From positions 248,001-312,000 of the forward strand of contig CAZFOB010000001.1 of assembly GCA_964520325.1 (NCBI GenBank): DNA of 64,000 bases, in the 5' to 3' direction. This document shows, in pieces, positions 31,595 through 39,555 of this stretch. Both the position numbers and the translations under genes were made by a program. The notes below the pieces were generated by a model, which saw only the letters and a program-made list of their open reading frames with translations, ran no database searches and was not told the origin of the DNA. Positions within the stretch are counted from its first letter, which is position 1, and each line of letters begins with the position of its first letter. Origin of the DNA: CAZFOB01 sp964520325 (GTDB lineage: Bacteria; Actinomycetota; JAICYB01).

Positions 31595-32995
31595 TCAGGT
31601 TGAGGCGAGGGCGCGTATGAGGCGGTCGCGTGTTTCGGACGGCTCGATCACTTCGTCGACGAACCCGCCGTGTGCAGCCGGCCACGGCGAGAGGTAGCGC
31701 TCGCGGTACGTGCCTTCGAGCTCAGCGCGCATCGCATCGGGGTGAGCCGCCGCGGCGAGTCGCTTTCGCTCGAGGATCTTCACGGCCCCGGACGCACCAA
31801 GCACCGCGATCTCGGCCCCCGGCCACGCGAATGCGTAGTCGGCGCCCAGGTCTTTCGCGTTCATCACGATGTATGCGCCGCCGAACGCCTTGCGCAGCAC
31901 GACAGTCGTCTTCGGGACACCGGCCCCGGCGAACGCTGCGAGGAACGCCGCGCCGGCCGGGATCACTCCCCCACGCTCCTGCTCGGTGCCCGGGAGGAAC
32001 CCGGGCGTGTCGACGAACACTGCCAGCGGGAGTCCGAAACGATCGCAGAGATTCACGAACCAGGCACCTTTGCGGGACGCGTCGATGTCGATGGCTCCGG
32101 CCAGGAAGCGCGGCTGGTTAGCGACGACGCCGATGGCTTGTCCTTCGAGTCGCGCGAAGGCGGTGACGAGGTTCTGCGCGCCGCCTCCACGCAGCTCTCG
32201 CAACGATCCAACGTCGACGATGCGTTCGATCACCGGACGCACGTCGTAACCCGCGCGCACGTCGCTCGGGACGAGCGCACCAGGATCGCCGCCGGCTTGC
32301 GCCCAGGCCGCAGCTCGCGGCGGCGCGGCGCCGACCTTCTGAGGCAGGTATGAGAGTACGTCGCGCGTGAGGTCGATCATCCCGTCGATGTCGTTGGCGA
32401 CGAGTGTGCCGAGACCAGAGCGCTCGGCGACACGCGATCCGCCGAGGTCGTCGAAGGTGACCTCTTCTCCGGTCACCTCACGCACCACGTCGGGCCCGGT
32501 AAGGAACAGATACGCCTCAGTACGCGGAAGGATCACGATGTCCATGAGTGCCGGTCCATACGCAGCTCCGCCCGCACACGGCCCTGCAACCAATGCGATC
32601 TGAGGGACGACCTTACGCAGCCGCACGTGCCTGGCGAAGATGCGTCCGTAACCGGCGAGTGCAGCAACGCCTTCTTGGATGCGCGCTCCACCCGACCGAT
32701 GGATCCCCACGATCGGCGCGCCGAAGCGCTCGGCGAGATCGAGCACACGGCAGATCGAGTCGGCGTGCGCCTCTCCGAGCGAGCCACCGAGAACGGCCGG
32801 ATCCTGCTCGTACACGAAGACGCGTCGGCCGTCGATACGTCCTTCACCGCAAACGACGCCGTCCCCCGCCGGACCGCTCTCCATGTGCGCAGATACAACA
32901 GCGGTGCGGAGTCCCGTGAACGACCCCGGATCGAGCAGGGCCTGGAGGATGCTCTCCTTCGTCGACGTCGCGCGGGGCGCACTCGATGCGGTCAA
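31595..32995 (-). CDS. Acyl-CoA carboxylase carboxyltransferase (AccD/PccB type)
   Basis: About 466 residues from a TTG that overlaps the fabL stop (TTGA). It carries two crotonase-like carboxyltransferase halves: R-S-G-G-A-R-I-Q-E-G and G-P-C-A-G-G-A-A-Y for the acyl-CoA site, then V-D-T-P-G-F-L-P-G-T-E-Q-E and G-G-A-Y-I-V-M-N for the biotin site. This is the fused AccD-like beta subunit of actinobacterial acetyl/propionyl-CoA carboxylases, which supply malonyl-CoA. As the last gene of the FAS-II operon, an acetyl-CoA carboxylase role is likely; the biotin carboxylase subunit is elsewhere. Confidence 0.9.
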   Translation of the reverse strand: MTASSAPRATSTKESILQALLDPGSFTGLRTAVVSAHMESGPAGDGVVCGEGRIDGRRVFVYEQDPAVLGGSLGEAHADSICRVLDLAERFGAPIVGIHRSGGARIQEGVAALAGYGRIFARHVRLRKVVPQIALVAGPCAGGAAYGPALMDIVILPRTEAYLFLTGPDVVREVTGEEVTFDDLGGSRVAERSGLGTLVANDIDGMIDLTRDVLSYLPQKVGAAPPRAAAWAQAGGDPGALVPSDVRAGYDVRPVIERIVDVGSLRELRGGGAQNLVTAFARLEGQAIGVVANQPRFLAGAIDIDASRKGAWFVNLCDRFGLPLAVFVDTPGFLPGTEQERGGVIPAGAAFLAAFAGAGVPKTTVVLRKAFGGAYIVMNAKDLGADYAFAWPGAEIAVLGASGAVKILERKRLAAAAHPDAMRAELEGTYRERYLSPWPAAHGGFVDEVIEPSETRDRLIRALAST

Positions 32996-33726
32996 GCGAG
33001 CAGACCTGCTCCCCCGTCTATCACCAGGACGTGGCCTCGGATCATGTCGGCGGCCGGCGAGCAGAGGAATGACACGCACGCTGCGACGTCCTCCGGTGTA
33101 GCCAGTCGCTTCGCCGGAGTCCTCGCGCTCGCCTCGGCGATCAACTCGGGACCGTTCGGAAAATGCGTGAGAGCGTCGGTGTCGACGACACCGGGCGACA
33201 CGGCGTTGACACGAACCCGTGGCGCGAGCTCGACCGCGAGATAACGCACAAGTGCCTCGAGCGCAGCCTTCGATGCGCCGACGGCGCCGTACCCTGGAAG
33301 TACTCTCACCGATCCGGCGCTTGTGAGCGCCACGATCGAGCCACCGTTGGGCATGAGTTCGGCTGCGCGCTTGCTACAGAAAAGAAGCGCTCGTGCGTTG
33401 ATATCCATCGTCCATTGCCAGGCGCGCGCGTCGATGTCCTCGAGACTCTTGAGGACGCCGGACGCCGCATTCGAAACGAAGACATCCAATGTGCCGAAGA
33501 CGTCGCGGACGTCGTCGAAGGCGCGACCGATCGCTTCGAGGTCACCAACGTGCACCTTGATCGGCAGCGCCTTGACACCACGCCCTTCGATCTCCGCGCA
33601 CACCGCTTCGGCTTTCGAGCGGTTCCGGAAGAACCCGACTGCTACTGAATAGCCCTCATCGGCAAGTTGCAACGCGATCGCACGACCGATGCCACGCGAG
33701 GCGCCCGTGATGAACGCGGTCTTCAT
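32992..33726 (-). CDS. fabL: Enoyl-[acyl-carrier-protein] reductase FabL type
   Basis: The 244-residue SDR has G-A-S-R-G-I-G for NADPH. Instead of the ordinary Y-x3-K pair it reads G-Y-G-A-V-G-A-S-K (Tyr146, Lys153), the Y-x6-K catalytic spacing of Bacillus FabL. Other stretches also follow FabL: G-F-F-R-N-R-S-K-A-E near residue 31, N-A-A-S-G-V-L at about 86, A-L-L-F-C near 113, D-A-L-T-H-F-P-N, and A-D-M-I-R-G-H. It would reduce trans-2-enoyl-ACP, the final step of each elongation cycle. It overlaps fabF by 4 bp. Confidence 0.85.
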   Translation of the reverse strand: MKTAFITGASRGIGRAIALQLADEGYSVAVGFFRNRSKAEAVCAEIEGRGVKALPIKVHVGDLEAIGRAFDDVRDVFGTLDVFVSNAASGVLKSLEDIDARAWQWTMDINARALLFCSKRAAELMPNGGSIVALTSAGSVRVLPGYGAVGASKAALEALVRYLAVELAPRVRVNAVSPGVVDTDALTHFPNGPELIAEASARTPAKRLATPEDVAACVSFLCSPAADMIRGHVLVIDGGAGLLA

Positions 33727-34988
33727 ACCGCCCTGCGGAAGAGCAGGCAGGCGTTGTGTCCGCCGAATCCGAACGAGTTCGACAACACGTAGTCGACCGT
33801 TAGACTACGTGCCCGGTTGGGGACGTAGTCGAGGTCGCACTCGGGATCGGGAGTCTCGTGGTTGATGGTCGGCGGAAGCGTCTCCGTCGTAAGGGCCAGG
33901 ATCGAGAAGACGGCTTCGATCGCGCCGGCTGCACCGGTGAGGTGTCCGGTCGCCGACTTCGTGGACGAGACAGGCGGCGCACTCTCGCCGAACACGCCGC
34001 GGATCGCCTTCGATTCGATCTTGTCGTTGAAGGGCGTAGAGGTGCCGTGGGCGTTGATGTAGCCGACGTCCGTGAGTCCGACGCCGGCGTCCTCCACTGC
34101 AAGCCGCATCGCCGCGGCGGCACCGGACCCTTCCGGGTCTGGCTGCGTGAGATGGAACGCGTCGCACGTCGCCGCGTATCCAACGACCTCGGCGAGGATG
34201 TCCGCGCCGCGAGCAACGGCAGCGTCCCATTCTTCGAGCACAAGGACGGCCCCGCCCTCGGCGATGACGAACCCGTCACGGTCGGCATCGAAAGGACGGG
34301 AAGCACGCTGCGGCTCGTCGTTGCGCCGCGAGAGCGCGCCCATGCACGCGAAAGCTCCGAACGAGAGCGGCGTGATGGGGGCTTCGGAGCCACCGGCGAT
34401 CATCGCATCGGCGGTGCCGTTGCGGATCATGTTCGCGGCTTCACCGATGGAGTGGGCTCCCGTCGCGCAGGCCGATACAGATGAGAAGTTCGGTCCGTTG
34501 AGTCCATAGCGCATCGCAACCGAACCTGAAGCCCCGTTGATCATCAAGAGCGGCACGGTGAAGGGGCTCATCTTCGACGGGCCTCGCTCGAGCAGCACCC
34601 TGTGCTGCGCTTCGAGTGTTTCGATACCGCCGATGCCAGAGCCGATGTTCACGCCGATGCGCGCGCGATCGTACGGCGGATCGCTCGGCCATCCCGCTTG
34701 TTCGACGGCCTGCACCGCGGAGGCGACCGCGAACTGAGTGAATCGGTCGGAGCGGCGCGCGTCGCGCTGCTCCATGAAATCGGTTGGCAGGAAGCCGTCG
34801 ACCTCGCAGGCGATCTTGGCACCGAAGTCCGAGACGTCGAACCGAGTGACCGGTCCGGCCCCCGACTCGCCCGAAACCAGGGCCTTCCAAGTCGCCTCCA
34901 CGCCAACGCCCAGTGGCGAGACGGTGCCGACGCCGGTCACGGCGACCCGCCTTCTCAAGGCACGTCGCGTATCCAACTGGTCGGTCAC
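33723..34988 (-). CDS. fabF: Beta-ketoacyl-ACP synthase II
   Basis: The 421-residue thiolase-fold KAS starts with R-V-A-V-T-G-V-G-T-V-S-P-L-G. The nucleophile Cys lies in S-V-S-A-C-A-T-G-A-H-S, with catalytic His in N-A-H-G-T-S-T-P-F-N-D and G-H-L-T-G-A-A-G. The C-terminal N-S-F-G-F-G-G-H-N motif is canonical. It elongates acyl-ACP with malonyl-ACP. It overlaps acpP upstream and fabL downstream by 4 bp each. Confidence 0.97.
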   Translation of the reverse strand: MTDQLDTRRALRRRVAVTGVGTVSPLGVGVEATWKALVSGESGAGPVTRFDVSDFGAKIACEVDGFLPTDFMEQRDARRSDRFTQFAVASAVQAVEQAGWPSDPPYDRARIGVNIGSGIGGIETLEAQHRVLLERGPSKMSPFTVPLLMINGASGSVAMRYGLNGPNFSSVSACATGAHSIGEAANMIRNGTADAMIAGGSEAPITPLSFGAFACMGALSRRNDEPQRASRPFDADRDGFVIAEGGAVLVLEEWDAAVARGADILAEVVGYAATCDAFHLTQPDPEGSGAAAAMRLAVEDAGVGLTDVGYINAHGTSTPFNDKIESKAIRGVFGESAPPVSSTKSATGHLTGAAGAIEAVFSILALTTETLPPTINHETPDPECDLDYVPNRARSLTVDYVLSNSFGFGGHNACLLFRRAV

Positions 34989-35245
34989 GCCTGCCCCAGT
35001 TTCCTCAACACGAGATCGATCGCACTCGCGATGGTGAAGACCTCTTTGAGGTCGTCCTCCTCGATGTCGATGCCGTAGGCGTCCTCGATACCCACCGACA
35101 GCTCGACGAGGTCGAGTGAGTCGAGGCCGAGGACATCGAACCCGGCCTCTGCCGTGACCGTGCTCGGATCCACTTCGAACGATGCGAGCTGGTTCTTGAT
35201 CATCTCGAGGACGTCTTCCCTCGATACCGCCGTCTGCTCAGACAT
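34985..35245 (-). CDS. acpP: Acyl carrier protein
   Basis: The 86-residue acidic four-helix protein has the phosphopantetheine attachment motif G-L-D-S-L-D-L-V-E (Ser43). The start follows AGGAGGAGCAC, one of the strongest ribosome sites in the operon, as expected for an abundant protein. A five-copy 11-bp repeat lies immediately upstream of that site. Confidence 0.97.
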   Translation of the reverse strand: MSEQTAVSREDVLEMIKNQLASFEVDPSTVTAEAGFDVLGLDSLDLVELSVGIEDAYGIDIEEDDLKEVFTIASAIDLVLRKLGQA

Positions 35246-35255
35246 GTGCTCCTCC

Positions 35256-35310
35256 TTGTTCTTGGCTTGTTCTTGGCTTGTTCTTGGCTTGTTCTTGGCT
35301 TGTTCTTGGC
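35256..35310. repeat. 11-bp tandem repeat, five perfect copies
   Basis: TTGTTCTTGGC (plus strand) is repeated five times head to tail in the 72-bp space between the fabG stop and the acpP start. On the transcribed strand the mRNA carries GCCAAGAACAA units just before the acpP ribosome site. The A-rich unit would keep the leader unstructured and could enhance acpP translation. The 11-bp period is close to one helical turn. Confidence 0.92.
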
Positions 35311-35317
35311 TTTGGTG

Positions 35318-36061
35318 TTACGCCGTCATGCCGCCGTCCACGCACAGGACTTGTCCCGTGATCGCGGACGCTTCTTCTGATGCGAGAAACGCTACCGCGG
35401 CAGCAACTTCGGCGGCCTCGATCACTCGAGCGATCGGTGTGGCCTTGACGAGGTCGTCGATGTTGGCAAGCTCGTCGGTAAGCGCCGTCTTGACCAGACC
35501 GGGTGCCACCGCGTTGACCGTGACACCACGCCGCGCGACTTCGAGTGCCAGCGACCGAGTCATTCCGATCAGGCCGGCCTTGGCGGCTGCGTAGTTGCTC
35601 TGTCCGGCGTTGCCGCGCACACCGACGACGGAAGCGATGTTGATGATACGGCCCCAGCGCGTGCGGATCATGCGTTTACACGCGCGCTTGCTCGTCATGA
35701 ACGGGCCGGTAAGGTTCGTCTGCAAAACGTCGTTCCAGTCGTCGATCTTGAGCATCGGCACGAGGGCGTCGCGTCGCGTTCCGGCGTTGTTGACGAGAAC
35801 GAGCACCGGTCCTGCTTGCTCGGCCGCTGCGAACACCTCTTCGACACCGTCGATGGTCGAGATGTCTCCCGGCGCGAAGAGAGCCTTACCGCCGCGTGAT
35901 TCGATCTCTGCGACCGTTTCCTTGGCACCTTCGACGTCGGCGCGATAATTCACCGCGACTGTCCAGTCCGCCTCGGCCAACCTGACCGCGATCGCGCGCC
36001 CGATGCCACGTGACGCTCCGGTAACGAGAGCTACCCCTTTGACTGGCGTAGGTTCCGTCAT
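35318..36061 (-). CDS. fabG: 3-oxoacyl-[acyl-carrier-protein] reductase
   Basis: 247 residues from the ATG at 36061 that overlaps the fabH stop (ATGA). Classical SDR: G-A-S-R-G-I-G-R-A for NADPH, N-N-A-G-T, catalytic S-N-Y-A-A-A-K (Y-x3-K) and C-terminal V-D-G-G-M. It reduces beta-ketoacyl-ACP. It sits between fabH and acpP in operon order. Confidence 0.96.
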   Translation of the reverse strand: MTEPTPVKGVALVTGASRGIGRAIAVRLAEADWTVAVNYRADVEGAKETVAEIESRGGKALFAPGDISTIDGVEEVFAAAEQAGPVLVLVNNAGTRRDALVPMLKIDDWNDVLQTNLTGPFMTSKRACKRMIRTRWGRIINIASVVGVRGNAGQSNYAAAKAGLIGMTRSLALEVARRGVTVNAVAPGLVKTALTDELANIDDLVKATPIARVIEAAEVAAAVAFLASEEASAITGQVLCVDGGMTA

Positions 36062-37041
36062 GATTGACCCCATTCCACCAGACCGGCGGCCCACGAGAAA
36101 CCCGCGCCGAACGCCACGACGAGCACGGACATGCCGTCCTGCAACCGTCCGGAGGCCGCCGTTTCCGCGAGCGCGATCGGGATCGACGCGGCCGAGTTGT
36201 TCCCGTACTTGGCGATGTTGTCGACGATCTGATCGGCGCGGAGGCCAAGGCGTTGCGCGACGGTCCGGACGATGCGAGCGTTGGCCTGGTGTGCGACAAC
36301 GAGGTCGATGCTGTCGAGTGGCCGGTCGCCGAGCACCTCGCGCGCCGCCTCGGTCATGCGGTCACACGCGTGTTTGTAGACGTCCTGCCCGTGCATCTCG
36401 ACCATGTGCTGGCGGCCTGCGACGGTAGCTTCGTTCGCCGGCCGCGCCGAACCACCGGCGGGAACCCAGAGCCAATCGAAGCGCGAACCGTCGCAGCCGA
36501 AGACGAAGGGGCCGATGCGGGACGCGCCCGTTGCTTCCCCGACGACGACCGCTCCGGCGCCGTCTCCGAAGATCACCGCGGTCGTGCGATCGGTGTAATC
36601 GACGATGCGGCTCAGCGTCTCGGCGCCGCACACGAGGACGTTCCGCGCGGTCCCCGACGACACCATCGCACTCGCGACCGAGAGTCCGTAGACGAAGCCC
36701 GTGCAACCGGCATTGAGATCGAATGCACCGGCGCGTCCGGCGCCGAGGGCCGATTGCACGAGCGGCGCGCACCCGGGAACCTGATAATCGGGGGTGCACG
36801 TCGAGACGAGGATGAGATCGAGATCGTCCGGCGTCAGGCCGGCCGCCTTGATCGCATCGGCACCGGCTGCGGTCGCAAAGGTCGACGTGGCCTCCTCAGG
36901 AGCGGCGATCCGTCGCTCCTCGATACCGGTGCGGGTGCGGATCCATTCATCGGTGGTGTCCAGCGCAGTCTCGAGCTCGGCATTCTTGAGCACGCCGTCG
37001 GGAACCGACATGCCCAAGCCGAGGACGGCCGCGCCGCTCAC
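36058..37041 (-). CDS. fabH: Beta-ketoacyl-ACP synthase III
   Basis: About 327 residues from a GTG at 37041 overlapping the stop of the lipoyl-like gene (GTGA). KAS III features are W-I-R-T-R-T-G-I for the CoA/ACP site, Cys113 in L-N-A-G-C-T-G-F, V-A-H-Q-A-N for His, and Y-G-N-N-S-A-A-S-I-P for Asn. It condenses an acyl-CoA primer with malonyl-ACP to start fatty acids. Open codons upstream of 37041 belong to the neighbour's antisense/alternate frame. Confidence 0.96.
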   Translation of the reverse strand: MSGAAVLGLGMSVPDGVLKNAELETALDTTDEWIRTRTGIEERRIAAPEEATSTFATAAGADAIKAAGLTPDDLDLILVSTCTPDYQVPGCAPLVQSALGAGRAGAFDLNAGCTGFVYGLSVASAMVSSGTARNVLVCGAETLSRIVDYTDRTTAVIFGDGAGAVVVGEATGASRIGPFVFGCDGSRFDWLWVPAGGSARPANEATVAGRQHMVEMHGQDVYKHACDRMTEAAREVLGDRPLDSIDLVVAHQANARIVRTVAQRLGLRADQIVDNIAKYGNNSAASIPIALAETAASGRLQDGMSVLVVAFGAGFSWAAGLVEWGQS

Positions 37042-37316
37042 AGGGCGCGAAGGTGTGCGATCGCCGAACCCGGTTGAACGCGCTCGCCGGTTGTGACCAG
37101 ATAACCCATCACCCACGCGTCGCACGGCGCACACACGGTTACGCTTCGTCCGTCGGCTTCGACACGCGCGATGACATCTCCGGCACGCACAACCTCGCCT
37201 TCGGCGGTGAAAAGCGACGGTTCGGTCAGTCTCAGGCGACCGTGACCGGCGGCGACAACGATCCGTTCGCGGCCATCGAGGATCGCCGTCTCGGGCACGA
37301 CAACATCGAGCGTCAT
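37038..37316 (-). CDS. Lipoyl/biotinyl-like domain protein without the acceptor lysine
   Basis: The 92-residue single-domain protein lies between fabD and fabH, with 4-bp overlaps on both sides. The sequence E-G-E-V-V-R-A-G-D-V-I-A-R-V-E-A-D-G-R-S follows the beta-hammerhead of lipoyl domains, continued by A-W-V-M-G-Y-L-V-T-T-G-E-R-V-Q-P-G-S. The hairpin tip that normally holds the modified lysine (E-T-D-K-A or E-A-M-K-M) reads E-A-D-G-R-S, so no acceptor lysine is present. It may be a structural or regulatory relative of BCCP or E2 domains rather than a carrier. Its place in the FAS-II operon suggests a link to malonyl-CoA supply. Confidence 0.65.
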   Translation of the reverse strand: MTLDVVVPETAILDGRERIVVAAGHGRLRLTEPSLFTAEGEVVRAGDVIARVEADGRSVTVCAPCDAWVMGYLVTTGERVQPGSAIAHLRAL

Positions 37317-38209
37317 GAGGAACCTCCGGTGAAGAGCAGGTCGGTGGCGAAGCGAATCTCCGCCCCGGCAACGATGCGTTTGGCCAGACCACCGACGATC
37401 CTTCCGGGACCGACGTCCACGAAGGCAGGGCCGTGAGCTTGCGCCATGCCTTCGACGGTCTCGCGCCACAACACCGGCGACGTGAGCTGATCGAGCAGGA
37501 GCGGACGGATCCGATCCGGGTCGCTCATCGGCGCGGCGGACGTCGAGGACCAGAGATCGATGCGTGGTGGAGAAAGGACGACGCCGTCGAGGGCATCGGA
37601 CAGCGGTCCGGAGGCCGGCGCCATCACCGTCGAGTGGAAGGCTCCGGCGATCTCGAGGGTCCGGCAGACGGCGCCGGCCGTGCTGAGCGCGGTCTTGGCA
37701 GCCTCCACGGCGTCGAGCGGACCCGAGATGACAAGCTGTCCGGACGAGTTGTCTGCCGCAAGGCAGGCGCCCGTGTCCCGGCAGACCTCCTCGACCGCAT
37801 CACGCTCTGCGCGCATCACCGCTGCCATACCGCCTGGCGTGGCCGCAGCAGCATCATCGGTCGCTTTGGCGCGGAGAGCCACCACCCGCAAAGCGTCCGC
37901 GAGATCGAGCACGCCGGCGGCCACCATCGCGGTGTATTCACCGATGCTGTGTCCGGCAGCGGCCTCGATGTCCTCGCCGGACTCCACGAGCACGGTAAAG
38001 GCCGCGAAGCTGCAGGCGAGGACCGCAGGCTGGGCCCAGCGAGTGGAGGAAAGATCTGCCTCTCCCGCCGTCCCGGTGCGGCAGAGCTCGAGGACATCGA
38101 CTCCGAGGACGTCCGAGGCGGTCGCGAAGACCGCAGGCGCGCACGCGCCGAGGCTTCGATCCATACCAGGCGCCTGGACGCCCTGCCCGGGGAATAGGGC
38201 AATAGCCAT
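37313..38209 (-). CDS. fabD: Malonyl-CoA:ACP transacylase
   Basis: 298 residues from the ATG at 38209, which follows GGAGG at good distance. MAIALFPGQGVQ at the start, nucleophile Ser88 in A-G-H-S-I-G-E-Y, and catalytic His in G-A-F-H-S-T. It loads malonate onto ACP. It is the first gene of the minus-strand FAS-II operon, so the promoter should lie in the 180-bp divergent gap to 38389. No clear consensus promoter is visible there. Confidence 0.95.
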   Translation of the reverse strand: MAIALFPGQGVQAPGMDRSLGACAPAVFATASDVLGVDVLELCRTGTAGEADLSSTRWAQPAVLACSFAAFTVLVESGEDIEAAAGHSIGEYTAMVAAGVLDLADALRVVALRAKATDDAAAATPGGMAAVMRAERDAVEEVCRDTGACLAADNSSGQLVISGPLDAVEAAKTALSTAGAVCRTLEIAGAFHSTVMAPASGPLSDALDGVVLSPPRIDLWSSTSAAPMSDPDRIRPLLLDQLTSPVLWRETVEGMAQAHGPAFVDVGPGRIVGGLAKRIVAGAEIRFATDLLFTGGSS

Positions 38210-38388
38210 AAGAGCCTCCGGGTTGGTCTGGGGACGTCGAGGGAAACAGACAACTGGGACACGCTCGTGGTTACGACCGATCTTCGAACAACCGTACGGG
38301 GGCGATGTGAAGATCGGCTGAACCTTCGTCACAGCGAGGTAACGCCTCTGTTTCGAAACTGCGAATCTCGGTCTGGCAGGCTGTGACC

Positions 38389-39540
38389 ATGACGCAACCT
38401 TTGGCCAACGCCGCCAACGTCAAGGGCCAATTCGACATCCCCGAGGACGTGGCCTACCTCAATGCCGCCTATATGGGGCCCCTGTCGAGGCGCGTCGTTG
38501 AGGCGGGAAACGCCGGCCTGGCCCGGAAGATGCGTCCGTGGACGGTGACGGCTCCGGACTTCTTCGACGGGGTCGAAGAAGTTCGGGAACTCTTCGCCAC
38601 CCTCGTCGGCGGCGACGCCGACGGCGTCGCCGTCCTCCCCTCAGCGAGCTACGGGGTCGCGATCGCGGCGTCCAATCTCAAGCTCGGGCCTGGTGATCGC
38701 GTGGTCCTTTTGGCCGAGCAGTTCCCGTCCAACGTGTACTCGTGGCACGACCTCGCAGCCGGCACGGGGGGCGAGGTGGTCACGGTCGCTCGCCCGGCAG
38801 ACTTGGACTGGACGCGGGCCGTTGTCGAGTCGATCGACGACCGCACCACGATCGTCTCCGTCGAACCATGCCACTGGAGCGACGGGGGGCTTCTCGATCT
38901 CGTTTCCGTGGGTGAACGGGCCCGTGAGGTGGGGGCCGCGTTCGTGGTCGACGGCACGCAGTGGATCGGTGCGGCGCCGTTCGACATCGCCACCGTCTGT
39001 CCGGACTACCTCATCACAGCCGTCTACAAATGGCTCCTCGCTCCCTACGGAGCCGCGCTGATGTGGGTCGCCGAGCCGCACCGACGGGGACGTCCGCTCG
39101 AGCTCTCGTGGATCACGAGACGCGGCGCCGGCGACTTCGCCGGACTCGTCGATTACGAGAGCGAGCTCCGGGCGGGGGCGCGGCGCTACGACGTCGGTCA
39201 GACGTCCAACTTCGCGATGATCCCGGCGGTCGCCGCGGCCCTGCAGCAAACTCTCGACTGGGGCTTGGACAACGTCGGCGCCGCTATCGCCGCGCTCGCC
39301 GACCTCGTCGCGAAACGTGCGGCGGCGCACGGTCTCGACGTCGCACCGCGCCACCTGCGCGCACCTCACCTGATCGGCGTCCATCTGGGCAACGCAGACC
39401 CAGAAGCCATCGCCACGGCGCTCGCAGGCGCCAACGTATTCGTGAGCGTCCGCGGAAACGCGATGCGCGTCTCGCCCCACGTGTACAACGATGAACGGGA
39501 CGTCGATCGCCTGTTCGAAGCGCTCGAAGCAGCGCTCTAA
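38389..39540 (+). CDS. Class V aminotransferase-fold PLP enzyme
   Basis: The 383-residue fold type I PLP enzyme has Y-L-N-A-A-Y-M-G-P at the N-terminus, V-V-D-G-T-Q-W-I-G for the PLP Asp, and A-V-Y-K-W-L-L-A-P-Y-G as the Schiff-base lysine motif. These features are shared by kynureninase, selenocysteine lyase and cysteine-desulfurase-like proteins of the class V family. The specific reaction is unclear. No isc/suf or tryptophan-catabolism genes are adjacent. It is divergent from the fab operon. An in-frame GTG two codons upstream (38383) is an alternative start. Confidence 0.82.
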   Translation: MTQPLANAANVKGQFDIPEDVAYLNAAYMGPLSRRVVEAGNAGLARKMRPWTVTAPDFFDGVEEVRELFATLVGGDADGVAVLPSASYGVAIAASNLKLGPGDRVVLLAEQFPSNVYSWHDLAAGTGGEVVTVARPADLDWTRAVVESIDDRTTIVSVEPCHWSDGGLLDLVSVGERAREVGAAFVVDGTQWIGAAPFDIATVCPDYLITAVYKWLLAPYGAALMWVAEPHRRGRPLELSWITRRGAGDFAGLVDYESELRAGARRYDVGQTSNFAMIPAVAAALQQTLDWGLDNVGAAIAALADLVAKRAAAHGLDVAPRHLRAPHLIGVHLGNADPEAIATALAGANVFVSVRGNAMRVSPHVYNDERDVDRLFEALEAAL

Positions 39541-39555
39541 GCTGGATCCATATCC

